64,000 bases of DNA from CBDBCU01 sp965203435. GTDB lineage: Bacteria; Chloroflexota; Dehalococcoidia; Lucifugimonadales; UBA3495. The DNA is taken from NCBI GenBank assembly GCA_965203435.1, contig CBDBCU010000002.1, positions 1 to 64,000 of the forward strand, in the 5' to 3' direction. The position numbers were made by a program, and so were the translations under genes. The notes under the pieces were generated by a model that saw only the letters and a list, made by a program, of their open reading frames with translations, did not search any database and had not been told where the DNA came from. Below, one piece after another: positions 25,031 to 33,381 of the stretch (within the stretch, counting starts at the first letter, position 1; each line of letters starts with the position of its first letter).

Positions 25031-25844
25031 CCGCTGGCGGCCACAGATTGGGGAAATAGGCTTGCGCCTTGGCCAATATGCCGTGCGGCAAGTTATCCGG
25101 CAAAGGCTCCAGCCGGAACCGGGCCGAGGCCCAGGTAGCGGCGTCAGCCAGGGGATAATACTTCAGCTGGCCGCCGGATTGCCCATACCACTCAAAGACC
25201 CGGCCGGCGGCGTCATCGCCGTTGAGATGATTGCCTACCTGTTCCACTCCATTACGCGTGTAAAGGGGGAAGTACCAGTTCAAGGATTCCGGCGGCGGCA
25301 GCGTCAAAGGAAACCGGTGCAGTTGATACCATCCGTTGACATTCCAGGATAGCACCAAATAGCAACTGCCGGCCAAGTCCACATCGCCATTATTAGCAAT
25401 GCTGACTTCGGTATGCCAATCCCGGACCTGCTCCAGCAGGCTGCGGCCGACTGTCGCCGGATATTCCTTGTAGTTGCCCGGGGCGATGCCCCGGGTTTCC
25501 AAGCGATCCCAGAACTTGCGGGCGGAATTGGACAGCTCAATCGTTACCCGACCGTCACGAGCGATGCGGTTCAACTCCCGGCGCATTTTGCAGGAAATCC
25601 CGAAGTGGACGCCCGGGCGGGTCAAATCGGGCAGCCGAACATCGAAAATATCCTTGTTCTCCGCGGCGGAGCCGCTAAAGGTCAAGGCAATGGCCCGCTC
25701 GAAGTCGCGCCAGCCAGGTAAAGTCCTCCCGTTGGCGGCGGCCAGCATACCCGTCCCATCCTGATAGGTACTCAGGATGAGGCGGAATCGCTCAAACTCT
25801 TGCGGGGTCGGCGGCCTTTCGGCCAGAGCTACCGGCATTGTCAT
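25023..25844 (-). CDS. Putative restriction endonuclease of a type II R-M system
   Basis: 273 residues, no close family recognised by eye. It contains IFDVRLPD followed about 12 residues later by FGISCKMRREL, which could be the D...(S/E)xK core of a PD-(D/E)xK nuclease. It lies 35 bases downstream of an XRE regulator and opposite a Dam-type methylase, the classic layout controller-endonuclease divergent from methylase, and this context is the main evidence for function. Start ATG 25844 with AAAGGCGATG upstream (an internal ATG two codons on is possible). Confidence 0.6.
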   Translation of the reverse strand: MTMPVALAERPPTPQEFERFRLILSTYQDGTGMLAAANGRTLPGWRDFERAIALTFSGSAAENKDIFDVRLPDLTRPGVHFGISCKMRRELNRIARDGRVTIELSNSARKFWDRLETRGIAPGNYKEYPATVGRSLLEQVRDWHTEVSIANNGDVDLAGSCYLVLSWNVNGWYQLHRFPLTLPPPESLNWYFPLYTRNGVEQVGNHLNGDDAAGRVFEWYGQSGGQLKYYPLADAATWASARFRLEPLPDNLPHGILAKAQAYFPNLWPPADG

Positions 25845-25879
25845 CGCCTTTCGACCCTTGCCGCCGAGGCCAAGGGCCT

Positions 25880-26110
25880 TTACAATTCATCCTTGAGCAG
25901 TTCATCGGTGCTTACATCAAAGAAACGGGCAACCCGCAGGACCAATCCGGCGGTAGGCAACTTCCGGCCGCTTTCCAGCTCGCTGAGATAGGCGTGGGTT
26001 TTATAACCCAGAGCCGCGGCTAACGCCTTGAGCGTCAAGCCTTGCTGCATCCGCAGGCGGCGCAGCTTTTCACCGAACCGGGTTATTTCGCCGTTGCCCG
26101 CCCTTGACAC
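25880..26110 (-). CDS. XRE-family regulator (controller protein)
   Basis: 76 residues, GTG start at 26110. The helix-turn-helix spans residues ~17-55 (LRMQQGLTLKALAAALGYKTHAYLSELESGRKLP), as in C-proteins and Cro-like regulators. Upstream of the endonuclease gene in one operon and divergent from the methylase. A palindrome lies 22 bases upstream; by analogy with R-M controllers it would bind there to delay endonuclease expression and repress the methylase. A near alternative start is MSRAGNG itself only. Confidence 0.8.
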   Translation of the reverse strand: MSRAGNGEITRFGEKLRRLRMQQGLTLKALAAALGYKTHAYLSELESGRKLPTAGLVLRVARFFDVSTDELLKDEL

Positions 26111-26132
26111 CGATTTTCTCCCGTGCTACTAT
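26104..26132 (+). promoter_or_regulatory. Promoter of the Dam-type methylase
   Basis: TTGACA (26104-26109), 17 bases, TGC then TACTAT (26127-26132): near-consensus with an extended -10. Its -35 overlaps the first codons of the regulator on the other strand. Confidence 0.7.
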
Positions 26133-26148
26133 GTCTCCAGTAGAGACA
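26132..26148. promoter_or_regulatory. Palindromic operator in the R-M divergent region
   Basis: TGTCTC CAGTA GAGACA, a perfect 6-base inverted repeat immediately after the methylase -10, suitable for a dimeric XRE controller. Confidence 0.65.
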
Positions 26149-26179
26149 CCATCTTTCCCGAAACCCGAGGTTTTGCCCT

Positions 26180-27055
26180 ATGCTCGTCCACCCCAAAGAC
26201 GGCCCGCCTTACCCGGCCCTGAACAGCCCTTTTCGGTGGGTGGGCGGGAAGTCGCGGCTCCGCAAGGCCATCATCCCGTTGTTGCCGCCGCATACCTGCT
26301 ATGTGGAACCCTTTGCCGGGGCCGCCTGGGTGCTGTTCGGCAAGCCGCCCAGCCCGGTGGAAGTGCTGAACGATATTGACCAGGAATTGATTAACTTTTT
26401 CCGGGTGGTGCGGGAATGCCCGGAGGCGTTAATCGCCGCCTTTGAGTGGGAACTGGTTTCCCGGGCCGAGTTTGCGCGGCTGGCCGGGCTGGATTTGGCC
26501 GAGCTGTCCCCGGTGCAGCGGGCCCATCGCTTTTACTATCTGATTATGGCCGGCTGGGGCGGCGAGGCCGGCTATCCCCGCTTTCAGACCGCTATCTCCG
26601 ACGCCGGCCACGGCAACCGCTTGACCGGAGCCCTGAAAACTCTGGAGCAACGCTTGCGCCCCATCCACCAGCGCCTCCGCACGGTGATTATCGAAGCCCT
26701 GGACTGGCGAGAATGTCTGGAGCGTTACGACCGCCCCAATGCCGTAATGTATCTGGATCCGCCCTATCCCGGCAATGGGGCCAACTACCGCCACAATATG
26801 CGCGCCGCCGCCGACCATCAGGAATTGGCCGACCGGCTGAAAGCGGCCCGCTGCCGTTGGATCTTGTCCTCGTACGACACGGCGGAAGTATATCAGTTGT
26901 ATGGGGATTGCGTCATCACCCCGGTCAAATCGGCCTCCGGAATGAAAACCGGGGCGGACGAGGCGCGGACGGGCCGGCGGCGCACCCTGAACCGGGAAAC
27001 GCTGATCAGCAACTTCACGCCGCAGCCCGGTCAGGAATATCTGATTGCCGGGTGA
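26180..27055 (+). CDS. Dam-type DNA adenine N6-methyltransferase
   Basis: 291 residues, class D12 alpha amino-methyltransferase. FRWVGGKSRLRK at residues ~14-25 and YVEPFAGAAWVLF are SAM-binding motifs X and I, VLNDID lies downstream, and MYLDPPYPG is catalytic motif IV (DPPY). A standalone Dam usually recognises GATC, but in this divergent R-M layout the target is that of the paired endonuclease and cannot be read. ATG 26180 chosen; the leader is about 40 bases from the predicted start. Confidence 0.9.
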   Translation: MLVHPKDGPPYPALNSPFRWVGGKSRLRKAIIPLLPPHTCYVEPFAGAAWVLFGKPPSPVEVLNDIDQELINFFRVVRECPEALIAAFEWELVSRAEFARLAGLDLAELSPVQRAHRFYYLIMAGWGGEAGYPRFQTAISDAGHGNRLTGALKTLEQRLRPIHQRLRTVIIEALDWRECLERYDRPNAVMYLDPPYPGNGANYRHNMRAAADHQELADRLKAARCRWILSSYDTAEVYQLYGDCVITPVKSASGMKTGADEARTGRRRTLNRETLISNFTPQPGQEYLIAG

Positions 27056-27071
27056 ATACGCCGCAATAGAA

Positions 27072-27173
27072 ACCGTCCTTCCCGCGTAAGCGGGAATCCG
27101 GCGGCGGCGGGGCGGCAACGGGCCGGTCTTTGGCAATACCGTTCGGGATTCCCGCTTGCGCGGGAATGACGGT
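27072..27173. repeat. R1 element (diverged)
   Basis: Left arm begins ACCGTCCTTCCC and the right arm carries CTTGCGCGGG; a further single right arm follows at 27187-27215. Confidence 0.7.
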
Positions 27174-27258
27174 AGGGGCGGCATTTCGGGATTCCCGCTT
27201 ACGCGGGAATGGCAGTATTGGCGGCCTTTCCGGATTCCCCTTTCCCCCTAAATAGTGT

Positions 27259-27264
27259 TATAAT
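27259..27264 (+). promoter_or_regulatory. -10 element of hisF
   Basis: TATAAT preceded by AGTGT, 46 bases before ATG 27311. No convincing -35 was seen. Confidence 0.4.
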
Positions 27265-27310
27265 GCCCACGCCAACATTCCTTGACCGGCCCGGGGGAGC
27301 TGCCAATCTG

Positions 27311-28147
27311 ATGCTGACCAAACGCATTATTCCCTGCCTGGATGTGGATGCCGGGCGGGTGGTGAAAGGCGCCAGTTTTGTCAATCTGCGGGACGCCGGC
27401 GACCCGGCGGAATTGGCCGCCTTTTATGACCAGGAGGGCGGCGATGAACTGGTCTTTCTGGACATCACCGCCAGCGCCGACTCCCGCAGCACGATGGTGG
27501 CCGTGGTGGAGCGGGTTTCCGAGCAGGTGTTCATCCCTTTGACCGTCGGCGGCGGCATCCGCACTATTGAGGATATGCGGCGGATGTTGAATGCCGGGGC
27601 GGACAAGGTATCGGTCAACACCGCCGCCATTCACCGCCCGGCTCTGATTGATGCCGGGGCCGCCCAATTCGGCAGCCAGTGCATCGTCGTCGCCATTGAC
27701 GCCAAGCGGGTTAATCCGGCCGCCAAGCCGGCCTCGGGGGATGGCGTAGATGATTCTCTGGCCTTGGACGACTATTCCGGTTGGGAAATCTATACCCGGG
27801 GCGGGCGCACTCCTGCCGGCATCGATGCCGTCAAGTGGGCGGTGCAGGCGGTGGAACGCGGCGCTGGGGAATTGCTGCTGACCAGTATGGACGCCGACGG
27901 CCAATTGGCCGGCTATGATTTGGAACTGACCCGGGCCGTTTCCGCCGCCGTGCCGGCTCCGGTCATTGCCAGCGGCGGAGCCGGCAATCTGGAACATCTT
28001 TATGACGCCTTGGCCGTCGGTCAGGCCGACGCGGTATTGGCCGCCTCCATCTTTCATTATGGAACTTACCGCATTGCCGAGGCCAAAGCCTATTTGCAAG
28101 GCCGGGGAATGCCCATCCGCCCCCCGCCGGAGGGCTGGTCAGTCTAA
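27311..28147 (+). CDS. hisF: Imidazole glycerol phosphate synthase cyclase subunit
   Basis: 278 residues, a TIM barrel that with HisH converts PRFAR and ammonia to imidazole glycerol phosphate and AICAR in histidine synthesis. Seen: LTKRIIPCLDVDAGRVVKG (catalytic Asp11), VFLDITAS, PLTVGGGIRT, LLLTSMDADG (second catalytic Asp) and IASGGAGN. ATG 27311 preferred since the GGGGGAGC site precedes it and matches the family's start. Slightly longer than 252 residues because of an insert near KRVNPAAKPASGDGVDD. hisH is not adjacent; hisIE is 1 kb downstream. Confidence 0.96.
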   Translation: MLTKRIIPCLDVDAGRVVKGASFVNLRDAGDPAELAAFYDQEGGDELVFLDITASADSRSTMVAVVERVSEQVFIPLTVGGGIRTIEDMRRMLNAGADKVSVNTAAIHRPALIDAGAAQFGSQCIVVAIDAKRVNPAAKPASGDGVDDSLALDDYSGWEIYTRGGRTPAGIDAVKWAVQAVERGAGELLLTSMDADGQLAGYDLELTRAVSAAVPAPVIASGGAGNLEHLYDALAVGQADAVLAASIFHYGTYRIAEAKAYLQGRGMPIRPPPEGWSV

Positions 28148-28330
28148 CCGCCCATCCTTCAACAAGTTCAGGATGAGCGGAAAAAGATAACCCGTTTCCG
28201 AAAGGATAACCGCCCATCCTGCAACAAGTTCAGGATGAGCGGAAAAAGATAACCCGTTTCCGAAAGGATAACCGCCCATCCTGCAACAGGTTCAGGATGA
28301 ACGGATTGATACACCCATTCCCGAAAGGAT
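28145..28330. repeat. Three 62-bp tandem repeats containing R3
   Basis: Units begin at 28145, 28207 and 28269 (TAACCGCCCATCCT), each with an R3 core and the tail GATAACCCGTTTCCGAAAGG. The third is slightly diverged. Confidence 0.8.
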
Positions 28331-28341
28331 AAACCCTCGCA

Positions 28342-29049
28342 ATGACCGGCATAACCACCGTGATTTTTGACGCCTTTGGCACCCTCTTTGAGGATAGCCC
28401 GGATTACTGGGACGCCGCGATGTCCCGCATCATCCATCAGCAGGGCTTGGCGGTAAGCGTGGCAACCCTGACCGAGGAATGGCTGGCGGCTTGCGCTGAT
28501 TTCCGCCATACCCGCAGCCAGCCGGGAACGGCTTTTCAGTCTTACGCCACGGCTTGGCAGGAGGGCTTTGCTGTTGCTTTCCGCGCTTTGGATTTGGCCG
28601 GAGACGCCGCCGCCGCCGCCGCGGTGTGGATTGCCGATATGGCCCAGCGCCCGGCCTATCCGGATACCCGGCCGGCCCTGCGCGCCGTAGCGTCAACTCG
28701 CCGGGTGGTGGTGCTATCCAACGCCGACGATTCCTTTCTGTCTCCGGTGCTAGCCCGGCTGGACTTTCCCTTTGCCGAAACCTTTTCCTCCGAGGCGGCG
28801 CAAACCTATAAGCCCAACCCGGCCTTTTTCCAATCCCTGCTGCAACACTTGGATGTCCCGGCCGGACAGGCGGTCTATGTGGGCGATCGTCAGTACGAGG
28901 ATGTGCAGGGCGGCGGCAACGCCGGCTTAACCACCGTCTGGATTAACCGCGCCGGCCTGCCCCCCGACCCCTCCCTGCGCCCCCCCGACTACCAGGTAAC
29001 AAGCCTCCTGGAACTGCCGGCTTTGCTGGATGACCCTGTTGCCGGCTAA
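28342..29049 (+). CDS. HAD-superfamily hydrolase
   Basis: 235 residues. Motif I is IFDAFGTLF (nucleophile Asp10; the following position is Phe, as in haloacid dehalogenase-type and some phosphatases), motif II VVLSNAD, motif III around YKPNPAFF and motif IV VYVGDRQYEDVQGG. The cap is helical (residues ~17-90). Likely a small-molecule phosphatase or dehalogenase. It lies between hisF and hisIE with co-directional spacing and might supply a phosphatase step such as histidinol phosphate, but that is conjecture. Confidence 0.85.
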   Translation: MTGITTVIFDAFGTLFEDSPDYWDAAMSRIIHQQGLAVSVATLTEEWLAACADFRHTRSQPGTAFQSYATAWQEGFAVAFRALDLAGDAAAAAAVWIADMAQRPAYPDTRPALRAVASTRRVVVLSNADDSFLSPVLARLDFPFAETFSSEAAQTYKPNPAFFQSLLQHLDVPAGQAVYVGDRQYEDVQGGGNAGLTTVWINRAGLPPDPSLRPPDYQVTSLLELPALLDDPVAG

Positions 29050-29120
29050 ACCGGAACTCACTTTCCGCTCATCCTGAACTTGTTGAAGGATGAAAAATCC
29101 CACCGACAAGGACGAAATCA

Positions 29121-29741
29121 ATGCAACCCAAACTGAACGACCAGGGTCTGATTCCCGCCATTGCCCAGGACAGCGCCACCGGCCAGGTGCTGATGCTGGG
29201 CTATATGAACCCCGGTTCCCTGAAACGCACCATGGAGGGGGAGCAGGTGTGGTTCTACAGCCGCAGCCGGGAGGATTTGTGGCACAAGGGGGAGGTTTCC
29301 GGCAACTATCTGAACCTGCGGGAAGCCTGGCTGGACTGCGACGCCGATACCCTGCTGCTGAAAGTGGAGCCGGACGGCCCGGCCTGCCATACCGGGGAAG
29401 TTTCCTGTTTCTATAACCGGATGGACGAACTGCCGGCGGACTACGCCAAATCCGAAACCGGCTCCGGCATTATCGAGGAACTCTTTGCCCTGATTCAAGA
29501 CCGGCAGCGGGAAATGCCGGCCGGCAGTTACACCGTGCAACTGCTGCAAGAGGGCGTCCCCCGTATCGGGCAAAAGGTCATCGAGGAAGCCGGGGAAACG
29601 GCCATCGCCGCCGTGCAAGGGGATACCGAGGCCCTGGCCGGGGAAGCCGCCGATCTGCTGTACCATACCCTGGTTCTGCTGGCGGCCAGCGGCGTCAAGC
29701 CGGGGGCGGTGTGGGACCAGTTGCGGCAGCGGCGCGGCTAG
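29121..29741 (+). CDS. hisIE: Bifunctional phosphoribosyl-AMP cyclohydrolase / phosphoribosyl-ATP pyrophosphohydrolase
   Basis: 206 residues joining HisI (residues 1-110) and HisE (about 115-206), the second and third steps of histidine synthesis. HisI motifs: LMLGYMN, WFYSRSREDLWHKGE(V)SGN, and the metal-binding LDCDADTLLLKV with GPACHTG. HisE motifs: SYTVQLL, KVIEEAGETAIAAVQG and EAADLLYHTLVLL. Start ATG 29121. Follows the HAD gene by 71 bases with an R3 core in between. Confidence 0.95.
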   Translation: MQPKLNDQGLIPAIAQDSATGQVLMLGYMNPGSLKRTMEGEQVWFYSRSREDLWHKGEVSGNYLNLREAWLDCDADTLLLKVEPDGPACHTGEVSCFYNRMDELPADYAKSETGSGIIEELFALIQDRQREMPAGSYTVQLLQEGVPRIGQKVIEEAGETAIAAVQGDTEALAGEAADLLYHTLVLLAASGVKPGAVWDQLRQRRG

Positions 29742-29784
29742 GCTAAAATCAAAGGGTAGCCCCGGCCGGCCCCATTCCGCCGCC

Positions 29785-30471
29785 TTACCTTTCCCCGATA
29801 ATTTCCCCGGCCTGATGAACCTGCCAGTCACCGGCCTGGTACACGGTTACCTTGCCATGCCCGACTACCCGCCAGCGGCCCGGCGGCCCCAAGACGCCGG
29901 TTTGGGCGTCAATACCCAGCACGATTAGCCCATCGGTCAGCCGGCTTTGCAGTTGGTCAAAAATCACGGCGGGATTACTGTTTTCGTGATGCGGCAGGAT
30001 GGCCGTTCCGGGGACTAATCCCAATCCGAGAATCCATTCCGCGGAACGGGGCCGCCGCATCCAGGAGCCCATAACCATCGCCCCGGCGCTGGAGCCGGCC
30101 AAGATAGCTCCCTGTTCTACTGCCGCCTCAATCGCCGCCAGCAGCCGGGAATCGCGCAGGGTATCCAGCAGATGGTTGGGATTGCCGCCGGTGAAATAGA
30201 TCAGGTCAGCCGCCGCCACGCCCGCGACCAAGCCGGCGTCCTCGGCCTGTTCCCGGTCTAAAATCATCAGCGATTCGGCCCGGCCGCCCAAGTCATTGAA
30301 ATGGGTTACGCCATCCTGCGCCGCCTTTTCCGGGCCGGCGTAGGCCGCCGCCGTGGGAATTACCACGACCCGGGCCGGAGAACGGCCGGTCGCTTGCATA
30401 ATTTCTCCATCCATTTCCCGGCAATGGCGGCGGAATTCATCGCCGCCCACCAGGGCCATTATTCCGGCCAT
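29785..30471 (-). CDS. Peptidase S51-family (cyanophycinase-like) protein
   Basis: 228 residues from ATG 30471, chosen because GGGAGGTCAAA precedes it; an upstream in-frame extension reads into repeats. The nucleophile elbow GSSAGAMVM (Ser), the TGGNPNHLLD loop and LPHHENSNP are the S51 landmarks, giving a class I glutamine amidotransferase-like fold used by dipeptidase E and cyanophycinase. No signal peptide. The substrate may be small Asp-containing peptides; not proven. Confidence 0.8.
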   Translation of the reverse strand: MAGIMALVGGDEFRRHCREMDGEIMQATGRSPARVVVIPTAAAYAGPEKAAQDGVTHFNDLGGRAESLMILDREQAEDAGLVAGVAAADLIYFTGGNPNHLLDTLRDSRLLAAIEAAVEQGAILAGSSAGAMVMGSWMRRPRSAEWILGLGLVPGTAILPHHENSNPAVIFDQLQSRLTDGLIVLGIDAQTGVLGPPGRWRVVGHGKVTVYQAGDWQVHQAGEIIGER

Positions 30472-30603
30472 TTTGACCTCCCGCGCATTTTTTCTCAGCC
30501 GCCCGGCGGCTATTCTAGCAAACCCGGCCGCCGGGCGCACATACCGGACAACCCCCTTACCGTCTTTCCCGCGCAACCCTTACCGTCCTTCCCTCGCCTC
30601 TCT

Positions 30604-30701
30604 ACCGTCATTCCCGCGTAAGAGGGAATCCCGAACGGTACTGAAAAGGCCAGCCCGTTACTGTCCCGCCGCCGGATTCCCGCTTACGCGGGAAGGACGG
30701 T
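30604..30701. repeat. R1 element
   Basis: Left arm has AGAGGG for AAGCGG; interior AACGGTACTGAAAAGGCCAG. With the promoter it fills the 405 bases between the divergent S51 and argS genes. Confidence 0.75.
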
Positions 30702-30803
30702 GGGGGGGCAGGAAGGACGGTAAAAAGGGCGGTAAGGACGGTTCTATAGGCAATTGCCCGGGATTTAGCCGCCGCCGGCATTTTCCCGTCAGGGAATTTG
30801 TGC

Positions 30804-30809
30804 TAGGAT
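30804..30809 (+). promoter_or_regulatory. Extended -10 of argS
   Basis: TAGGAT preceded by TGC in TTGTGC, 68 bases before ATG 30877. Confidence 0.45.
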
Positions 30810-30876
30810 ATTTCTTTATACCCCAGGGGCAGGCGGAAACCGCTAATCCCATCCCACTATTGAAAGGGCGGCTGGC

Positions 30877-32556
30877 ATGGCTACGGCGCTGATCCGGGAC
30901 ACTATTCAGGAACTGGTGGCGGCGGCTTTGACCCGCGCCCAGCAGGAAAAGGTTTTCCAGTTGGAAACCATGCCCGACATCCTGATGGAGCGGCCGGGCA
31001 ATGCGGTTAACGGCGATTTTGCCACCAGCCTGCCGTTGCGTCTGGCCCGGGCCACCCGCATCAATCCCCTGAAACTGGCCGAAACCCTGGTGGAATACAT
31101 CGCCCCCAACCCGGCGGTGGCCCGGGTCGCCGCCGCGCCGCCCGGTTTTATCAACTTTTACCTCAACGATGGCTGGGTGCAGCAGCAGGTGGAAACGGTG
31201 CGGCAGGCCGCCGGAGACTACGGCAATCTGGATGCCGGCCAGGGCCGCCGGGTGATGGTGGAGTTCGTCAGCGTCAATCCGACCGGCCCGGTTCATGTGG
31301 GCCACACCCGCGGCGCGGTGCTGGGCAGCGCCCTGGCTAACACCCTGGCCGCCGCCGGCTATGCCGTAACCCGGGAATACTATGTCAACGACGCCGGCGC
31401 TCAAATGGATGCCTTTTACCGCTCGGTTTATGCCCGCTATCGGGAAACTTGGGGAGAGACGGCGGCCTGGCCGGCCAACGGCTATGCCGGGGAATATATC
31501 GGCGACCTGGCCCGGGAAATCGCCGCCGCCGAAGGCCGCCGCTTTCTGGAAATGGACGAAAGCCAGGCTATCCGGGAAATCGGCGACCTCAGCCGGGAAA
31601 AGATGGTAGCCCTGATCCGGGACGACCTGGCCCACATCGGCGTAGCCTTTGACCACTGGTTCAGCGAGCGTTCCCTCTACGCCGCCCGGGAGTATGACGC
31701 GGCGATGGCCCGGCTGCGGGAAAACAACTACCTTTCCGAACGGGACAATGCCCTCTGGTTCAATTCCACCCGGCTGGGCGATGACAAGGATAATGTGGTG
31801 GTGCGGTCCAGCGGCGAGCCCACCTACTTTGCCGCGGACATTGCCTATCATTACAACAAATTCGTCGGGCGGGGGTTTGAGCAGGTTATTGACATCTGGG
31901 GGGCCGACCATCAGGGTCATGTGCCGCGGATGAAAGCCGCCATCGCCGCCCTGGGGCTGTCCCCGGACAACCTGACCATCCTGATTGCCCAGATGGTTAC
32001 GCTGAAACGGGGGACGGAAGTGGTGCGGGCTTCCAAGCGGGCCGGCGATTTCATCACCCTGCGGGAATTGGCCGAGGAAGTGGGGGTCGATGCCTGCCGC
32101 TATTTTTTCCTGGCCCGGGCTCCTTCGACGCAAATGGAGTTCGACCTGGAATTGGCGAAAAAGGAATCCGCGGAAAACCCGGTTTATTACATTCAGTACG
32201 CCCACGCCCGCAATGCCGGCATCCTGAACCTGGCCCGTAGCCGGGGCATTGATTGGAACGGCGGCGATGTATCCCTGCTGGCCGACCCCAACGAGCTGAA
32301 CCTGATCCGCACGATGCTGCGCCTGCCGGAGCTGGTGGAGCAGATGGCCCGCACTCTGGAGCCGCATCACCTGCCGCACTACGCTATGGAATTGGCTACC
32401 GCCTTTCACTGGTTCTATGAAAACTGCCGGGTCATTTCCGCCGACGCCGCGGACAATGCCCTGACTTTGGCCCGCCTGAAACTGGTGGAATCGGCACAAA
32501 TCGTGTTCCGCCGCGCCCTGGAGCTGATGGGGATGTCGGCTCCGGAGCGGATGTAG
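30877..32556 (+). CDS. argS: Arginyl-tRNA synthetase
   Basis: 559 residues, class I synthetase charging tRNA-Arg. N-terminal additional domain 1 (residues ~1-110), then SVNPTGPVHVGHTRGAVLGS with the HVGH version of the HIGH motif, YVNDAGAQ, then WGADHQGHV and the QMVTLKRGTEVVRASKRAGD stretch, where ArgRS often lacks a canonical KMSKS. C-terminal anticodon domain (LPHYAMELATAFHWFYENC). Complete. Followed by a strong terminator. Confidence 0.97.
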   Translation: MATALIRDTIQELVAAALTRAQQEKVFQLETMPDILMERPGNAVNGDFATSLPLRLARATRINPLKLAETLVEYIAPNPAVARVAAAPPGFINFYLNDGWVQQQVETVRQAAGDYGNLDAGQGRRVMVEFVSVNPTGPVHVGHTRGAVLGSALANTLAAAGYAVTREYYVNDAGAQMDAFYRSVYARYRETWGETAAWPANGYAGEYIGDLAREIAAAEGRRFLEMDESQAIREIGDLSREKMVALIRDDLAHIGVAFDHWFSERSLYAAREYDAAMARLRENNYLSERDNALWFNSTRLGDDKDNVVVRSSGEPTYFAADIAYHYNKFVGRGFEQVIDIWGADHQGHVPRMKAAIAALGLSPDNLTILIAQMVTLKRGTEVVRASKRAGDFITLRELAEEVGVDACRYFFLARAPSTQMEFDLELAKKESAENPVYYIQYAHARNAGILNLARSRGIDWNGGDVSLLADPNELNLIRTMLRLPELVEQMARTLEPHHLPHYAMELATAFHWFYENCRVISADAADNALTLARLKLVESAQIVFRRALELMGMSAPERM

Positions 32557-32568
32557 GGCAAAACGAAA

Positions 32569-32606
32569 CCCGCCCCCGGCAAAAGAGGGGGCGGGCTATA
32601 TTGTTT
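32569..32606 (+). terminator. Rho-independent terminator after argS
   Basis: CCCGCCCCC (32569-32577) pairs with GGGGGCGGG (32587-32595), then CTATATTGTTT. Confidence 0.75.
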
Positions 32607-32616
32607 AAGCTGTTCC

Positions 32617-32645
32617 GCTCATCCTGAACTTGTTGAAGGATAAGC
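32617..32645 (-). repeat. R3 core
   Basis: Reverse copy of the R3 core between argS and the membrane/coiled-coil pair. Confidence 0.65.
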
Positions 32646-32669
32646 GGGAAAAGGTATGCAACAAACAGG

Positions 32670-33236
32670 CTACCGACCGGCGGCCCCGTTGTCGCTGCCG
32701 TTGCTGTTGTCGCCGGAGTAGCGGTTCAGCAATTCCCGCATCGCCGCCGGCAGGTTTTCCAGTTCCTCGGCGGTCAGCTGCTGCCGGGCGGCGGCCACGG
32801 CGGAAATGGTTTCCTGGCGGGCGAATTCCTGCGCTTCCTGCCAAGCGGCTTCCCGGGCTTCGTGCCGGCCTTGCTCCCGGGCGGTCTCCTGCGCTTTTCG
32901 CACTTCCTCTTTGGCCGCCGCCCGGATGGCGTCCGCTTCCCGCCGGGCTTTGGCCTCGGCTTCCTCCCGGTCTTTCAGGTTGTTCAGGTGGGAAATAATC
33001 ATGTGCAATTCCTCCGCCAGCAGGTACGCGCCGCCGTTGACATACACGATCAGGCCCAAGGCGTTGCCCCCGGCCAACCCGTGATAGGCCACCCACCACC
33101 AAGGCCCGATAGTGGTTTCCAGCAGCAGGCCGATGATGCTGCCGACAATAAACCACGCCAAGGCGATGTGGACCACCCACCGCGGCGGCGTCCAGCGTCC
33201 GCGTCTCTGCCCGTCCTGTTCGTTTGGATTTCTCAA
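32670..33236 (-). CDS. Two-helix membrane protein with long coiled coil, copy A
   Basis: 188 residues. Two membrane segments (about 23-42 and 50-75, WVVHIALAWFIVGSIIGLLL and LAGGNALGLIVYVNGGAYLL), then a charged Ala/Glu/Arg coiled coil from residue ~85 to 165 (NLKDREEAEAKARREADAIR), and a Ser/Asn/Gly tail. Start ATG 33236. Not assigned to a known family; the coiled coil would face the cytoplasm. Tandem paralog of copy B, longer by about 31 residues within the coiled coil. Confidence 0.75.
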   Translation of the reverse strand: MRNPNEQDGQRRGRWTPPRWVVHIALAWFIVGSIIGLLLETTIGPWWWVAYHGLAGGNALGLIVYVNGGAYLLAEELHMIISHLNNLKDREEAEAKARREADAIRAAAKEEVRKAQETAREQGRHEAREAAWQEAQEFARQETISAVAAARQQLTAEELENLPAAMRELLNRYSGDNSNGSDNGAAGR

Positions 33237-33333
33237 AGCCGTTTAATTAAACCCCTACTTATCCCATCAGTCAATTACCGGCGGCGGCGGGTTTCGTTGC
33301 TTTTGGTGGTTTCTCTTTCAGCCGGTTCAGGGT

Positions 33334-33362
33334 AATCCTTCAACAAGTTCAGGATGAGCGGA
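33334..33362 (+). repeat. R3 core
   Basis: Single R3 core in the spacer between the two paralogs. Confidence 0.6.
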
Positions 33363-33381
33363 AAATATGGCAGCCATCGGG

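Noticed and set aside
28961..28992. C6 runs near the end of the HAD hydrolase gene as phase-variation sites
   Set aside because: The frame is continuous through them and the protein is complete.
30301..30892. 179-codon forward frame overlapping the S51 gene and argS leader
   Set aside because: It runs through an R1 repeat and antisense to the S51 gene, with no family features.
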